A stretch of 64,000 nt of DNA, taken from assembly GCA_023512835.1 (NCBI GenBank), contig CM042092.1, forward strand, positions 26,175,543 to 26,239,542. Direction: 5' to 3'. Below the pieces are notes generated by a model. The model saw only the letters and a program-made list of their open reading frames with translations. It ran no database searches and had not been told where the DNA came from. The position numbers were made by a program, and so were the translations under genes. This document shows positions 47,638-58,740 of the stretch, piece by piece. The DNA comes from Taxillus chinensis (taxonomy: Eukaryota; Streptophyta; Magnoliopsida; Santalales; Loranthaceae). Numbering within the stretch: position 1 is the first letter of the stretch; the number at the start of each line of letters is the position of its first letter.

Positions 47638-48263
47638 CCAGCCAATTGTTGCTTTATATTTGCATAGTATCTCAAGGAGTTTAGTCAATCTTTCTCCTAC
47701 TAAATCAGCATCAACAATCACTTGCAGTTTGTCTCCTTCCCCTAAAAAGGCATACTTGAGATGTGGGGGGAGGTCCTTCAGCTCCAAATTTGGTGCTTTT
47801 TGAATTGATGGAGGAGGTAGCGGATTTCCTGGGCTTAATTCTGCAAATTTCTGCCTTTTGTAAACGGAACGTAAGGCACAGCTTCCAAGGCTTTCTCTTC
47901 TCCCACCACCTCCTCATTGTATGCATGGAGTGAACCTATCATGGAAATAGCTAAAGGTTCCTAAAAATTCAACATAAGATTACTCACCAGGCTATCCACA
48001 AGGTCTACTCTGCATCCTTGCTCTGAGTTTTCCATATGTTTCATACTTTTAAAAATCTTAAACTCAATTTTTTCGTCACCGATGTTTAGGGTCATTCGTC
48101 CTCCCTTTACATCGATGATAGCTCTAGATATTACAAAAAAAAAAGGGCGTCCCAAAATTAGAGGCATAGCTCCTGCCTCGTCCATATCTAAAGCGATCAA
48201 GTCTACCAGGATTATCAAATTTCTGACTTGTAGAGGTGCATTTTCTAAAATCCCGACAAGATG
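47638..48263 (-). pseudogene. Protease C-terminal half and protease-RT linker of element E
   Basis: The frame at 47961-48263 carries GILENAPLQVRNLIILVD, LILGRPFFFV and DVKGGRMTLNIGDE, the C-terminal half of a gypsy aspartic protease. The 47640-47926 part, in a shifted frame, holds the LPPHLKYAFLGEGDKL-type linker that precedes RT in this group. Its N-terminal half is at 63367-63610, separated by element C. Confidence 0.85.
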
Positions 48264-50226
48264 TGTAGGTCCCAAAGTCAGCCTAGAGGGGGGGTGAATA
48301 GACTTTCTTCATTTGCGGAAGCTAAACTGTTAGCTCGTTTTGGATTCCTCTACAGATGACTATGATGGAAGTCTTTATGGAGAAGACGACAGGAGTGTTG
48401 TGAGCGATAACGTGAGTGATGATGAACTATCAGACAAAACTGAGATGAGAGTAAATGCTCTTTGCTCCACAGATCTCAGTTATGAAAGTGGTGGTTTATG
48501 ATAGATCGATGTCTGGAAAAAACCACAGAGATTAGACTTAATGTAAGTGCTAGATCTTTTATCAACAAGAGGTTCTTGAATGATCAGATGGATTACTCTT
48601 ATTCTTGGTTCAACGCGGCGCACAACACTTCGAAGAATTCTTTTTTTTTTTTTTTGGTCTCTCTCTCTCTCTCTCGTTGATTGAACGCCCGTTCTTGGTT
48701 CTGCTAAAGATTATTTATTTCAAGTGTGTCAGAACCATTATCTCATATTCTGTGTTTCTTTCTTTTGAGAAAGAGATTAAACTCTTGATTTTTGTCGTTA
48801 AGTGAGTGAGAGATATATTTTTAAGGTCAACGTGCTCGTGCGCCATGTTGTCCATCCCGACAGGCTGACTTCCCGCCACTGAAAATGCGGAATGTCAGGG
48901 GATGGGTTGATCTGCTCTGATTTGCAGATCAGAAGCCCATACTGCATATTTGGCATGCGGTCGATCTTGGCCGTTCATCCGTGGATGGTAGTTGACAGCA
49001 ATTAATGTATCATTAAATGCGCTCAACTGCACGGGACGGCGCAGGCTTCCTGTACAAACCCTAGCTGACGATTTTGCGAAGTGATTGTGTTTAGGGTTGT
49101 AAGTCTGCTTCGGAGGTAGATGCCTCGTAGGTTTGGTGACTCGAAGTTTTGCTTCAGGCTTTATAGTGTTTCTGTGACTCTACGACTCATATCTTCGAGT
49201 CTTCGAGGCTAGAGTTCAGGTTGGATTAGCCTTTTGTGTCACTCTATAAACTGAAGTCTACGACTCTTCGAATGGCGCTTAGAGTGACTTCTTCGTAGTC
49301 CATCTAATTTACCTGGTATTATAGCTTCGAGTCTACGACCCTAGCTCTGCGGGTCTATGACTAAGTTGCTCTGAAAATCTTCAACTCTACGAGTCTTAAA
49401 TTTCGCTTTTCTTCCTTAGTCTTTCGTAGAGGCTCATAAACTAAATTTCTGTATGGCTACGACCCTTCAGCTATAACTCTCAGCTTCTCAGCCATCGATC
49501 TCCGAGTCTGGAAGTTTGGCAATTTCTTTATAATGACTGTATCCCTTGAGTCTACGACTCTACGACTCTACGACCCTTGAGTTACAGTTTCATTTGTTTG
49601 CCAGTCTTTATAGCATCAACTCTTCAACCTTCAACCTACGAGTCTACTAGTCCTGTTTCCTTAATAGTGTTCGAAGGTTTCAACTCTACGACTTTCAACC
49701 TACGAGTTTATGAGTCCTGTTTTCTTAACACTGCTCGAAGGCTTCGACTCTACGACTTTCAATCTGCGAGTCTACGAGTCCTATTTTATTAACAGTGTTT
49801 GAAGGCTTCAACTTTACGACTCTACGAGTCTTCGAGTCTAGTGGTAGTTTAAGTTCTATTAATTGACTTAAATGTTTTTAGGGACTCTACAGTTCTACGG
49901 GCTACGAGTCTACGAGTCATTTAGCATTGGTTACTGTTCTTTAGAATTCTTCGACTCTACAAGTCTCCAAACTTGTCGATGCTTACAGCAACTCTCTCTT
50001 TTCCGTACTACGACTCTACGACCTTTGACCATGGATCTACAAGTAACCAAATATTCTGTCACCATCTTGCTTCGAGTCTCCAGACCCTACGAGTCTGCAG
50101 TCCTCTTGCCAATGTGTCTGGTGACAGTTTTACTTCTACGAACTACGACTCTATGACCTTCAGTTCTTCGAGTCTCCAGACTTAGACTATAATTTGGCAG
50201 CTTCATCAAATCCTGTGTTTCCAACA
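48264..50226 (-). mobile_element. 3' LTR of element C (1963 bp)
   Basis: It aligns with 61388-63366 with scattered substitutions and small indels. From about 49130 to 50190 it is filled with variants of CTACGACTCTACGAGTC and CTTCGAGTC, where GACTC and GAGTC form many short inverted repeats. A poly-T run with CT repeats lies near 48640-48675. Confidence 0.95.
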
Positions 50227-50650
50227 ATCTCCCCCTATTTAATGTAAGCTGACAACGGGTGAAAACATGAAGTCTGAGACTATGAGTTTGATGGGCAATT
50301 TTAGATTAAGCATAAGGAGTATTAAGCAGAAGATATCTTTGCATGTAAAGAATTTGGAGGAGATCAAAATTACGAAAATACACACTCCTCTCCCCCGTAG
50401 GCATGAAGGCTGCGTTAGCTGGCTCCTGTCAAAGATAACTCCCCCTACGAGCTTGCTCCCCCTGAGAAACACTCCCCCTTTCTGGGGTGAGGAACAAGCA
50501 CCAGAACACAAACCTCATGGGAGCAATGTAATAAATTACAGAATAGCAGGCAGCAGAGCAAAGACAGACATAAAAAGTAATTGATAGAAAGTAAGTACAC
50601 AAAAAAGTGAAAAGCCAGAAAAGCAGTGTACAAGGAAATAGAGTAGAAGA
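50227..50650 (-). promoter_or_regulatory. Polypurine tract and purine-rich 3' region of element C
   Basis: The polypurine tract proper (minus AAATAGGGGGAGAT) is at 50227-50240, abutting the LTR. Four more GGGGGAG-type tracts on the minus strand lie near 50391-50397, 50440-50446, 50457-50463 and 50471-50478. No coding frame is recognised in this stretch. Confidence 0.75.
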
Positions 50651-50653
50651 TAG

Positions 50654-51510
50654 TTATAGTTTAAATTCAGAGTAGGGTACACTCTGTGTAAACAGAAAAA
50701 CAGCGGCTTGCTCGCGCAGGAGTTGAGCAGGAGTCAAATGTAACGAGAAAGCTCGACTGCTCACACGATCAAATTCAGGCACAAGGGTGGAGAAGTCAAT
50801 GGTGGTCAGGATGCGAATGTAGTGGCATACATAGAAGCCACAACTATGAGCATCATCCTGAGCAGGAACTCCTTGCTTGACTCGAGTGATCTCTATCGGT
50901 TTTGTAAGAGGATATCCATCACACCCATGCGAATATCCCTGCATGACATGGGTGAGAGTGCGATTGAATTCACGTAGTTGTTCGCGTCGATGGATTAGTA
51001 AAGTGGTAGGCTTTGAGTCAAATATGACTATCCTCTAGTTCTTGAAATCTAGATCGAGGAGAAACCAGTGAGGGGAAGTTGATAGGTAGGGGATGAGCAC
51101 ATAGTCGACCTCGTCCCATGTACGGAAGGAGTTCTCATATCGCCGACCCTAAATAAGCTCAATTAATGAGGCATCATCAAGGAGCTGAGCTTGCATAATA
51201 TGCAAACAAAGTTCCACGTGGGTATCGTGACGAATGTGAAGAGGAAGCTTCGCAAGATAAGACTTTTGGGCGAAGATGAATTGTGTCATCTCAATGTTAT
51301 CCATTTCTTCACCGTCGTGCAGTAACCGACATAAGTCTGGACCAATGAAGAAGGCTTCGTAGCCACACGTCCGCGTAGTGCTATCCCCAGCAACATAGGT
51401 ATTGAATGCAGCAAGTTCAGTTGAGGTGCCTCCAGTTGTTACAATACGCGGTGGGGCTAATGGTTGGTCGGTGGTAGTAGCAGCTGGTTTAGTAAGTGAA
51501 GCAGGCATGG
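50654..51510 (-). pseudogene. Ulp1/C48-like cysteine protease domain, C-terminus of C third ORF
   Basis: Read in one frame apart from two TAG stops, the domain shows WDEVDYVLIPYLSTSPHWFL with the catalytic His codon at 51068-51070, RIVIFDSKP with Asp at 51017-51019, and VPAQDDAHSCGFYVCHYI with Gln at 50858-50860 and Cys at 50840-50842. His-Asp spacing is 17 residues and Gln-Cys is 6, as in yeast Ulp1. The upstream part (51149-51508) holds GEEMDNIEMTQFIFAQKSY, resembling the substrate-side helix of C48 peptidases. Stops lie near 51146-51148 and between His and Asp. Such proteases remove SUMO-like modifiers. Whether this one acts on host SUMO or on the element's own protein is not known. Confidence 0.8.
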
Positions 51511-53640
51511 TGTACTCAGCCGTACTTGGATGGGTAGTGGAGGGACCAGGCTGAGTAGAAGAAGATGGTTGGCTGGGGGCAGCTGTCTACTTCTTCATGC
51601 GAATTCTAATAGGCACATCATCATCATCATCAGAATCTGTGATGACAGTGGTTCTATGTGCACGTTTTCGCCCACGTATGTAAGTAGCAGTTGATGGAGG
51701 TGGTGAGTGACTCGGGGAAGGCACAACTGGCTGTGGAGTATCTACAGGTTCAGGTGCAGGCCGGTCGGAAGGCTGTGGGAGTGTGTTTTTGACAGTGAGA
51801 GATTTCCCCACTGGCAAGACAATGACACTCAGAAAGAATAGCTCCCAAAGTTGTACTAAGTCCTTTGTACTGTCTCTGGTAAGCACCTTTGAGGTCTTCA
51901 CAGTGTTCCTTCAGATGTCTAAACCCATCAGTGTTCACACGTGTGAGAGATGTCATTTCTTGCTGCACCTTGTCGAGGGTACGGTCTAATGACTCAATTT
52001 GCGTTCGTACCTCTTCCATACCTGATTCCATGGAAGCCAGCAGTTTTTCAAAGGTCTGAGAGACTGATGTTTTAAGGATGCCAGAGGAAATCAGTTTCTT
52101 AATGACCTTGCTTGCCAGAAGATCTACTTCTTCGGCCGTCAGGGAACGTGAGTGAGACGCAGTTGGTACGGGGATAGCCATTGGGATATTGGCTGCGAAC
52201 TCCTCACTCGCTTGAGTGGCCACTTGATGAATTACAGGTGCAGATGGTGTGGCCATCTTAGTCCTTTCCACAGTCTCAGGGACCTGTGGGACAGCTCCTG
52301 TATCGGAGTCACTGGCTGCAGCGCCAAGGGTTTCTTCTTCTTCTGCTTCTTCTTCCACCACAATTGGTACCATCTCAGCATCATGTGGAGTAGATATGGA
52401 AGGTGAGTCCACCATGATGGGAGATGGGGCAACCACTGATACGGCTTCCACTGGGTCTCTTCTTACAAGACCCTGATCAACCAACCAACTAATCAGATGG
52501 TCTCTATCAACCATCTGCTTACCAAAGGCGATCCATGCCTTACGTAGTTCAGCAGGGGTCATATGAGCCTTGGCATACTCCATATAGAAATCTTCTAGCT
52601 CAGACTCCCCAAGAGAGCTCAACAGAACAGGTGTCGTACCCCTATCCTCTGGGGTTCCCTGTGCTGGTATCTGCCCTCCATCTGCAGTCTCTCTAATCTC
52701 TGTAGTATCCTTGGGCAGCTCGGCTGTAGGGACCTCCTCAGGTGTAGAACTAGTGGGGAGATAAGTTCTGGAAATGTTCTCCACCACTTCAGCTATATGT
52801 ATTGTTGCGGCGGACGTAGAGGAGCCCCTAGAAGTCTGCGGGACACGGACCGACTGTCGTGGTATGCGAGCTGGGGCCTGTACAGAGCTGGTTGTGTCCC
52901 CTGCATGACTTCTTATACTTGACTCAGGCCTCTTCATTGACTTGATCTCCAGTTGACCATCCTCATAAATGCTTTTAAAAATGTATTTGGTCGGTAGTGG
53001 AAATGAAGGTCTGTTACAGAATACGTCAGGGTGCAGGAACATTAGGACCTTGGTGAGAAGTATTCCAAAGTGTCCCTTCTTGCTTTTGATCATGGTGTGT
53101 ATCTGAGTTCCCCAGTCTACTCATCTTCCCTATAGAATACTACACATGATCTTCATCTGCTCATGGCTTGCAGAGTCATGAGCAGTCTTTTTACACAGTA
53201 GGCACTGTCCGGTGACTATGAGAGTCACCAATGCCTGACCGGAAAACCCAATCTTCAGGGCTCCCCGACCTTGCTTTCCGAGATTGGAATACCCAAGAAA
53301 AAACTTACACTTTTCTCCGGAGAGACTAGGAAGAGGATCAAAGTTACCTTTCGGGAGTGGAAGTGCATTTCGGAGCGTTTCGGCAGAGACTCGAATCTCC
53401 ACTCTGTGTACCATTCCCACAATGTCATCTCCAGCGAATACCATGGTCTCATAAAATTCCGAGACATCTTCTATCAGCAAGTTTTGCATCCCTGAGCAGA
53501 CAGATGCAATACCGGTATCATCAAGGCGACTTCTGAATTCGTCTAGCCAGCTGACTTTCGTGTCGCGTATGGCTTCCAATCGATGATGAATCCTGGGACG
53601 ATATTGCGTAGATCGTCGTTCATTGATGAGCTTGGACCTG
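51511..53640 (-). pseudogene. Third ORF of element C, N-terminal domain and linker
   Basis: Frames at 53130-53579 and 51750-53093 carry the shared third-ORF domain (FYETMVFAGDDIVGMV, ETLRNALPLPKGN, KIGFSGQALVTLIVTGQCLL, SHEQMKIMCSI, ILLTKVLMFLHPDVF). A long acidic linker follows, then a coiled-coil-like stretch (MESGMEEVRTQIESLDRTLD). The 51587-51901 frame, shifted, carries a Ser/Pro-rich part and a basic-acidic patch (ITDSDDDDDVPIRIRMKK) that is also found in A. The start codon is unresolved. An ATG near 53643 is out of phase with the longer frame, which runs in from upstream without ATG. It resembles the putative plant transposon protein (Transposase_32) type; that match is from memory. Confidence 0.75.
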
Positions 53641-53654
53641 CCATGGAGCTTGTA

Positions 53655-53734
53655 GAGAGAGAAAGAGACACTCGTAGAGAGAGATTGTAAAGTTCGAAGG
53701 TGGTCAGGGAGAGAGAAAGAGAGAAAGAGACAAA

Positions 53735-53772
<38 letters not shown>
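53655..53772. repeat. GA-rich tract with (GA)n microsatellite before C third ORF
   Basis: GAGAGAAAGAGA-type sequence ends in a pure (GA) tract of about 34 bp (53738-53772), followed by TTCTAGGGTTAGGG. The same arrangement occurs at 3095-3141 in A. On the coding strand it is a long CT tract placed just upstream of the third ORF. Confidence 0.93.
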
Positions 53773-53777
<5 letters not shown>

Positions 53778-55513
53778 GGGTTAGGGTTCGAGTGTGAAAA
53801 CGACGAACATACCTTCGAGCTCCGTCTCTATCAGTGACTTATATATGAAATGAGAAGTGTACTGTAGAAGTCACTCACTCTATCGGTTCGTCTTCATGGT
53901 TCGCGTTCTTTTCTCTGACCCGCCTCTTTATCATCCGGATCCACCTGTTGGAGTACTCAAGCAATGAGTGCACATCACCCCTTAAGTCGTTGTAATTTTC
54001 ATTTTAAGTGCACAATGACGTGTTGACGTGTCTACAATGCTTGAGCAGTAAGTGACAGAATCCGTCTCGCTTCGAGCCACTTGACTACGACTCTACGAAG
54101 CTGCATTAGGATGCTTCGAGGCTTCGACCTTCGAGGCTTCGAAGCAGCAGTCTTCGATCCAGCAGTTCTTCGATGTAGTTTGCTTCGAGGTCAACTACGA
54201 ATTCCGCAAATGGTGGATTTCTTTGGACTTTTTCAACACTTAACAATGCACATGGGATTGCATATGACAATTCACATAATATTATGCATGATGAATAGTG
54301 TTGTGAGTGGAATTGAACTTACGTGCCCAGAACTTGATTTCTTTCAACCGTCCTACACGGTTTACATGTATGGATACTACATCACTACCATTTAACTCTC
54401 CATTTACCTTAGGAATGACTAAGTACTTCATCACACTACATCTTGTGCCAGAAAATGATCACTATGTTAACATAGCATCAAGTAAACCATGGTTTATCAA
54501 TTGCAGCAACCCAGTCATGAATTTAGAGTCTCCTCACACATTTAGCAGAACTCACTCAGTGGAGGCCTCACCCTCTCACTCTCGGATCAGCATGTGAGCA
54601 TTATTCAGGAACTAGAATTACACTGTTTGGTATGCTCGTGGTCAACCGAATCTTACCACAACCCTGACCCAACAATGATTTTCAGTTTAGCATAGATGAC
54701 TTGAGAAACAAGATGGTCCTATTGAGAATCAAAACACACACTCTATCATTGTTTAATTTACAACACAGTATAAGTAAAGTTTGGAGTTTGATCAATCAGG
54801 TTGTCTGTGTGAGTTGTCTCTTTTCCTTTGTGGAGCACCAATTTTCAGTGCTTACTTATGAGCATTTTTACATGGACAAAGCTCAACACAGTATCTTTTT
54901 GAATCACATGATCATACAGTTTTACCTCCAACTATTACGCTAACAGAGACACAGTCGAAGGGAATAGTGAGGACTCCCCCTAAGACAGGCAATCAATCTA
55001 TTGTCTATTATCACTTTGCCTTTTTCACGTTGCCTTTTTCTAGTGAAAGGTAGTGGCTCTTTTTAAGTAATAGGCTTTTTATGATTCTCAACTACTACAG
55101 TCTCAATCATCCATTGTGCATTAAATCATTGAGGATCCTTTCTGTGCAAACCAACAGTACCATGAGATACAACAGTTCCTGCTAGTTAATGAATGCAATA
55201 TCTCACAAGTGATATTCACTCAGAATGAAGATGACAAATAATAGGAATATCATTTAATGTAAACATAAAGGGAATTACACTCAATTCACTCAAGACTCGA
55301 GCATTTATGACAGGTTGCACAAAAGACTTGAACCAGGTTCAGAGGTGGCAAGTTTCATTCATGTGATTTTTCACTTTCCCGCAGTAGACATGCATGAATC
55401 ACACTTAGTCATTGCTAATTTTCATGGAGACATAAACAGTCATTAACAGTGTCATACTTATGTTCATGCATAGGTAATTAGGTATAAATGAAACACAAGA
55501 CATGCTGAGAGAT
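53773..55513 (-). other. Spacer between RNase H and third ORF of element C
   Basis: About 1.7 kb without recognisable coding sequence. Near 54080-54190 there is a small patch of TACGACTCTACGA and CTTCGAGGCTTCGACC motifs like those in the LTR. A further polypurine-like tract (plus ACTCCCCCTAAG) lies near 54973-54984. Confidence 0.7.
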
Positions 55514-57253
55514 TTATGAATTTAAATCTAACATGCCAAGTTTTGTCAGAAGTTCATTGAACCTAGCTTCTTGTAGTGGTTTGGTGAATATGTTGGCAAG
55601 CTGGTCATCAGTGGATATATACTCCAGGGAAATGTCTTTCTTCAGCACATGGTCACGTATGAAGTGATGTCTGACCTCAATGTGCTTGGTTTTGGGATGC
55701 ATAATAGGATTGTTGGAGATTACAATGGTGCTTGTATTGTCACAGTACAGAGGCACGGCCTTCAGGTTAAACCCATAGTCTGAAAGTCGACTGGCCATCC
55801 AAAGCAATTGAGCACAACAGCTTCCTGCAGCAATATATAAAGCTTTAGCTGTGGAGGTTGAAACTGAATTCTATTTCTTGCTAAACCAGGATACAAGTCT
55901 GTTGCCAAGAAGTTGGCATGTTCTACTTGTGCTCTTTCTATCAATCCTGCATCCTGCAAAGTCTGCATCTGAATATCCTCTCAATTTGAAATCAGACTCT
56001 CTTGGATACCATAGTCCCAAATTCTCTGTTCCCTTCAGATACCGTATAATCCTCTTGACTTGTGACAAGTGGGATTCATTGGGATTAGCTTGGTATCTGG
56101 CACAGAAGCATGTTGCAAATATTATGTCAGCTCTACTTGCTATTAAGTACAGCAAAGATCCAATCATGCTTCTGTATTCTGAGATATCCACCTCCTTGCC
56201 TGCTTCATCCATATCCAGTTTAGCGTTTGTAGGAATGGAAGTTTTCATGTGTGTCACATCAGTCATCTTAAACTTCTTCAGTATCTCCTTTGTGTATTTG
56301 GTTTGACTGATAAAAATCTCATCCTCCAACTGCTTGACCTCCAATCCAAGGAAGAATGAGAGTTCTCCCATCATACTCATTTCATATTCACTTTTCATTA
56401 GATGGGAGAAGTCTTCACATTGTTTTTTGTCCCTTGATCCGAAAATAATGTCATCCACATAAATTTGTACTATCAAGGGTGTTCCTTTTCCTTCCTTCAG
56501 AAACAGCGTGGGGTCAATTTTGCCTTTTCTGAATTTGTTATTGATCAGAAACTCTGACAATGTTTCATACCAAGCTCTGGGAGCTTGTTTTAGTCCATAT
56601 AGAGCCTTCTTCAGTTTATATACCTTGTGCTCATGGTTTGGCTCTAGAAATCCGGGTGGTTGTTCAACATAGACTTCTTCTTGGAGGTCTCCATTCAAGA
56701 AAGCACTCTTGACATCCATCTGATAAACTTTGAAGTCCTTGAATGCTGCATATGCTAAAAACATGCGAATGGCCTCCAGTCTAGCAACTAGTGCAAAGGT
56801 TTCATCATAGTCGATTCCTTCTTCTTGTCTGTACTCTTTTGCAACCAGTCTGACCTTATTTCTGATTACAACACCATCAGCATCTAGTTTGTTTCTGAAG
56901 ATCCATTTCACGCCAATGACTTACTGTGATCTGGACCTGTTGACCAACTCCCATACTTTCTGTTTTTTGAACTGATTTAATTCTTCTTGCATCGCATCAA
57001 TCCAATGGTGATCCTGAACTGCATCATCAACTGATTTTGGCTCCACTTGTGATAGGAAACACATATACAGATTTTCATGGAGTGTGGCAGCCGTTGTTTT
57101 AACTCGTGCAACGGGATCTCCAATTATCAGTTCAGAAGGGTAGTCCTTTAACCTTCTCCTTGCCTTTGGAAGGTCTTCACTTTCTTCATGATGAATGCCT
57201 AATTGCTCAATGTCAGATTCTTGGGCTGGTAGAAATGGCAGAGTCTGAACAGG
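55514..57253 (-). pseudogene. Reverse transcriptase-RNase H of element C
   Basis: The 346-residue frame 55871-56911 carries [38 protein letters not shown], the intact catalytic IYVDDIIFG, and the RNase H start [19 protein letters not shown] at 55871-55873 stands in place of an expected Gln codon, and the phase continues into 55514-55807 (PLYCDNTSTIVIS, KHIEVRHHFIRDHV, ANIFTKPL), ending in MLDLNS. Upstream, a stop near 56921 separates RT from the acidic linker at 57254-57439. Apart from these nonsense changes it is well preserved. Confidence 0.92.
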
Positions 57254-58683
57254 TTAAATGTTAGAGTCATGATTTTCTGCTGATTTTTGACTTGGTTCCT
57301 CAGCAACCGGTTCAACTCTTTGTTCATCAGGTTCAGGTGCATCTCCCATTGTTTCTGTTGTAGTGGGATTATCTGTGTCTTGGTCTTCTATAATGACAAT
57401 GTCCTGCACTTCATTTACAATTGGATCTCCTTTCTGCATTCCATGGTTAGTCTCATCAAAAGAAACATGAATAGACTCTTCAACAACTTTGTTCTTCTAT
57501 TAAATACACGATAAGCCTTGCTAGTCATGGAGTATCCAACAAGATATCCATCATCTGATTTGGTATCAAACTTGTTCAAGTAATCCTTGCCATTGTTTAG
57601 AATGTAGCAAGTACACCCGAAGATCCTTAGGTGACCAATGTTTGGTCTCCTTCCCTTCCATAACTCATAGGGTGTTTTCATGGCTTGTTTGTTAATTAGA
57701 GTTCTATTTTGTACATAACAAGCAGTGGCAACAGCTTCAGCCCATAGGGATTTTGGGAACTGAGCTCCTGTCAACATGGTTCTAGCTGCTTCAACTAAAG
57801 TTCGATTCTTTCTTTCAACCACTCCATTTTGTTGTGGAGTTCTTGGTGCTGAGAAATTATGATGGATACCATGTTCAGTACAAAACTCTAACATATCAGA
57901 AAATACAAATTCCTTGCCATGATCGCTGCGAATGCACTTAATAGAAAGACTCTTAACGTTTGTAACCCAATTAAAGAGTTCAACAAGATTTTCAAATGTT
58001 TCAGTTTTGTTTTTGAGAAACATGACCCATGTGTATCTGGTATAGTCATCTACTACTGCAAGAAAGTATCGTGCATCAGATAAAGAAGATACATTTATTG
58101 GTCCACATAGGTCCATGTGCAGAAGTTCTAGTGGTTGCGTGATTGAGGTTTTATCTACACTCTTAAAGGAATGTTTAACCTGCTTACCCAACTGATAATC
58201 CCTACACGGGTGTTGTTTCTCATAAACATACTTGGGTAAGCCCTCAACCAAATCAAGAGATGCCAATTTAGACATAGTCTTAAAGTTTAAATGACCAAAT
58301 CTTTTGTGCCACAACCAACTAATGTCAGGTGAAGCTTTGGACAGAAAACAAATTGGTTCAATAGATTGAGCATTACCAAAGACCAACTTGTAGACATTGC
58401 CTTGTCTATGCCCATTTAGCTTCACCTCTTTGGAGACAGGGTCCATAACTGTGCAGGTGTGTTTAGTGAACAAAACTTCATAACCCTTGTCACACAATTG
58501 ACTTATTCTCAACAGGTTATGTTTAAGACCTTGAACAACAGATATATTCTGAATTGAAATAGAACCATTAGAGAGAGTACCCTTACCAACAATCTTACCC
58601 TTTTTATTGTCCCCGAAAGTGACAGATGAAGCTGCAACCTCCCTTACCTCACTCAATAGAGAGGCATCATCTGTCATGTGCAC
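57254..58683 (-). pseudogene. Integrase of element C
   Basis: A 422-residue open frame (57415-58683) starts just after the protease active site. It contains the end of the protease (GKIVGKGTLSNGSISIQN), the pre-integrase zinc-binding region (WLWHKRFGHLNFKTMSKLASL, then CRDYQLGKQ, where the second Cys of the usual pair is Tyr), and the core with Asp in [10 protein letters not shown], Asp in RSDHGKEFVF and Glu in PQQNGVVERKNRTL. The C-terminal part includes TPYELWKGRRPNIGHLRIFG. A frameshift near 57495-57500 shifts it out of phase with the linker 57254-57439. The zinc-site change and the frameshift suggest an inactive protein. Confidence 0.9.
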
Positions 58684-58740
58684 AGAACAGGCACTGTCAA
58701 GATACCACTAGCTGGAATTGATCTTTTGTTTCCAATGGCT
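58684..58740 (-). pseudogene. Aspartic protease active site of element C, Gly replaced by Ala
   Basis: The active-site segment reads WYLDSACSVHMTDD, with the D-S-A codons at 58690-58698. Copia proteases have D-S/T-G, so the glycine is replaced. A TAG (58708-58710) precedes the Trp codon. Both changes would prevent processing of the polyprotein. Confidence 0.78.

Noticed and set aside
53773..53790. Interstitial telomere repeat (CTAGGGTTAGGGTT)
   Set aside because: There are only about two imperfect units, too few for telomeric origin; more likely a telo-box-like or chance motif.
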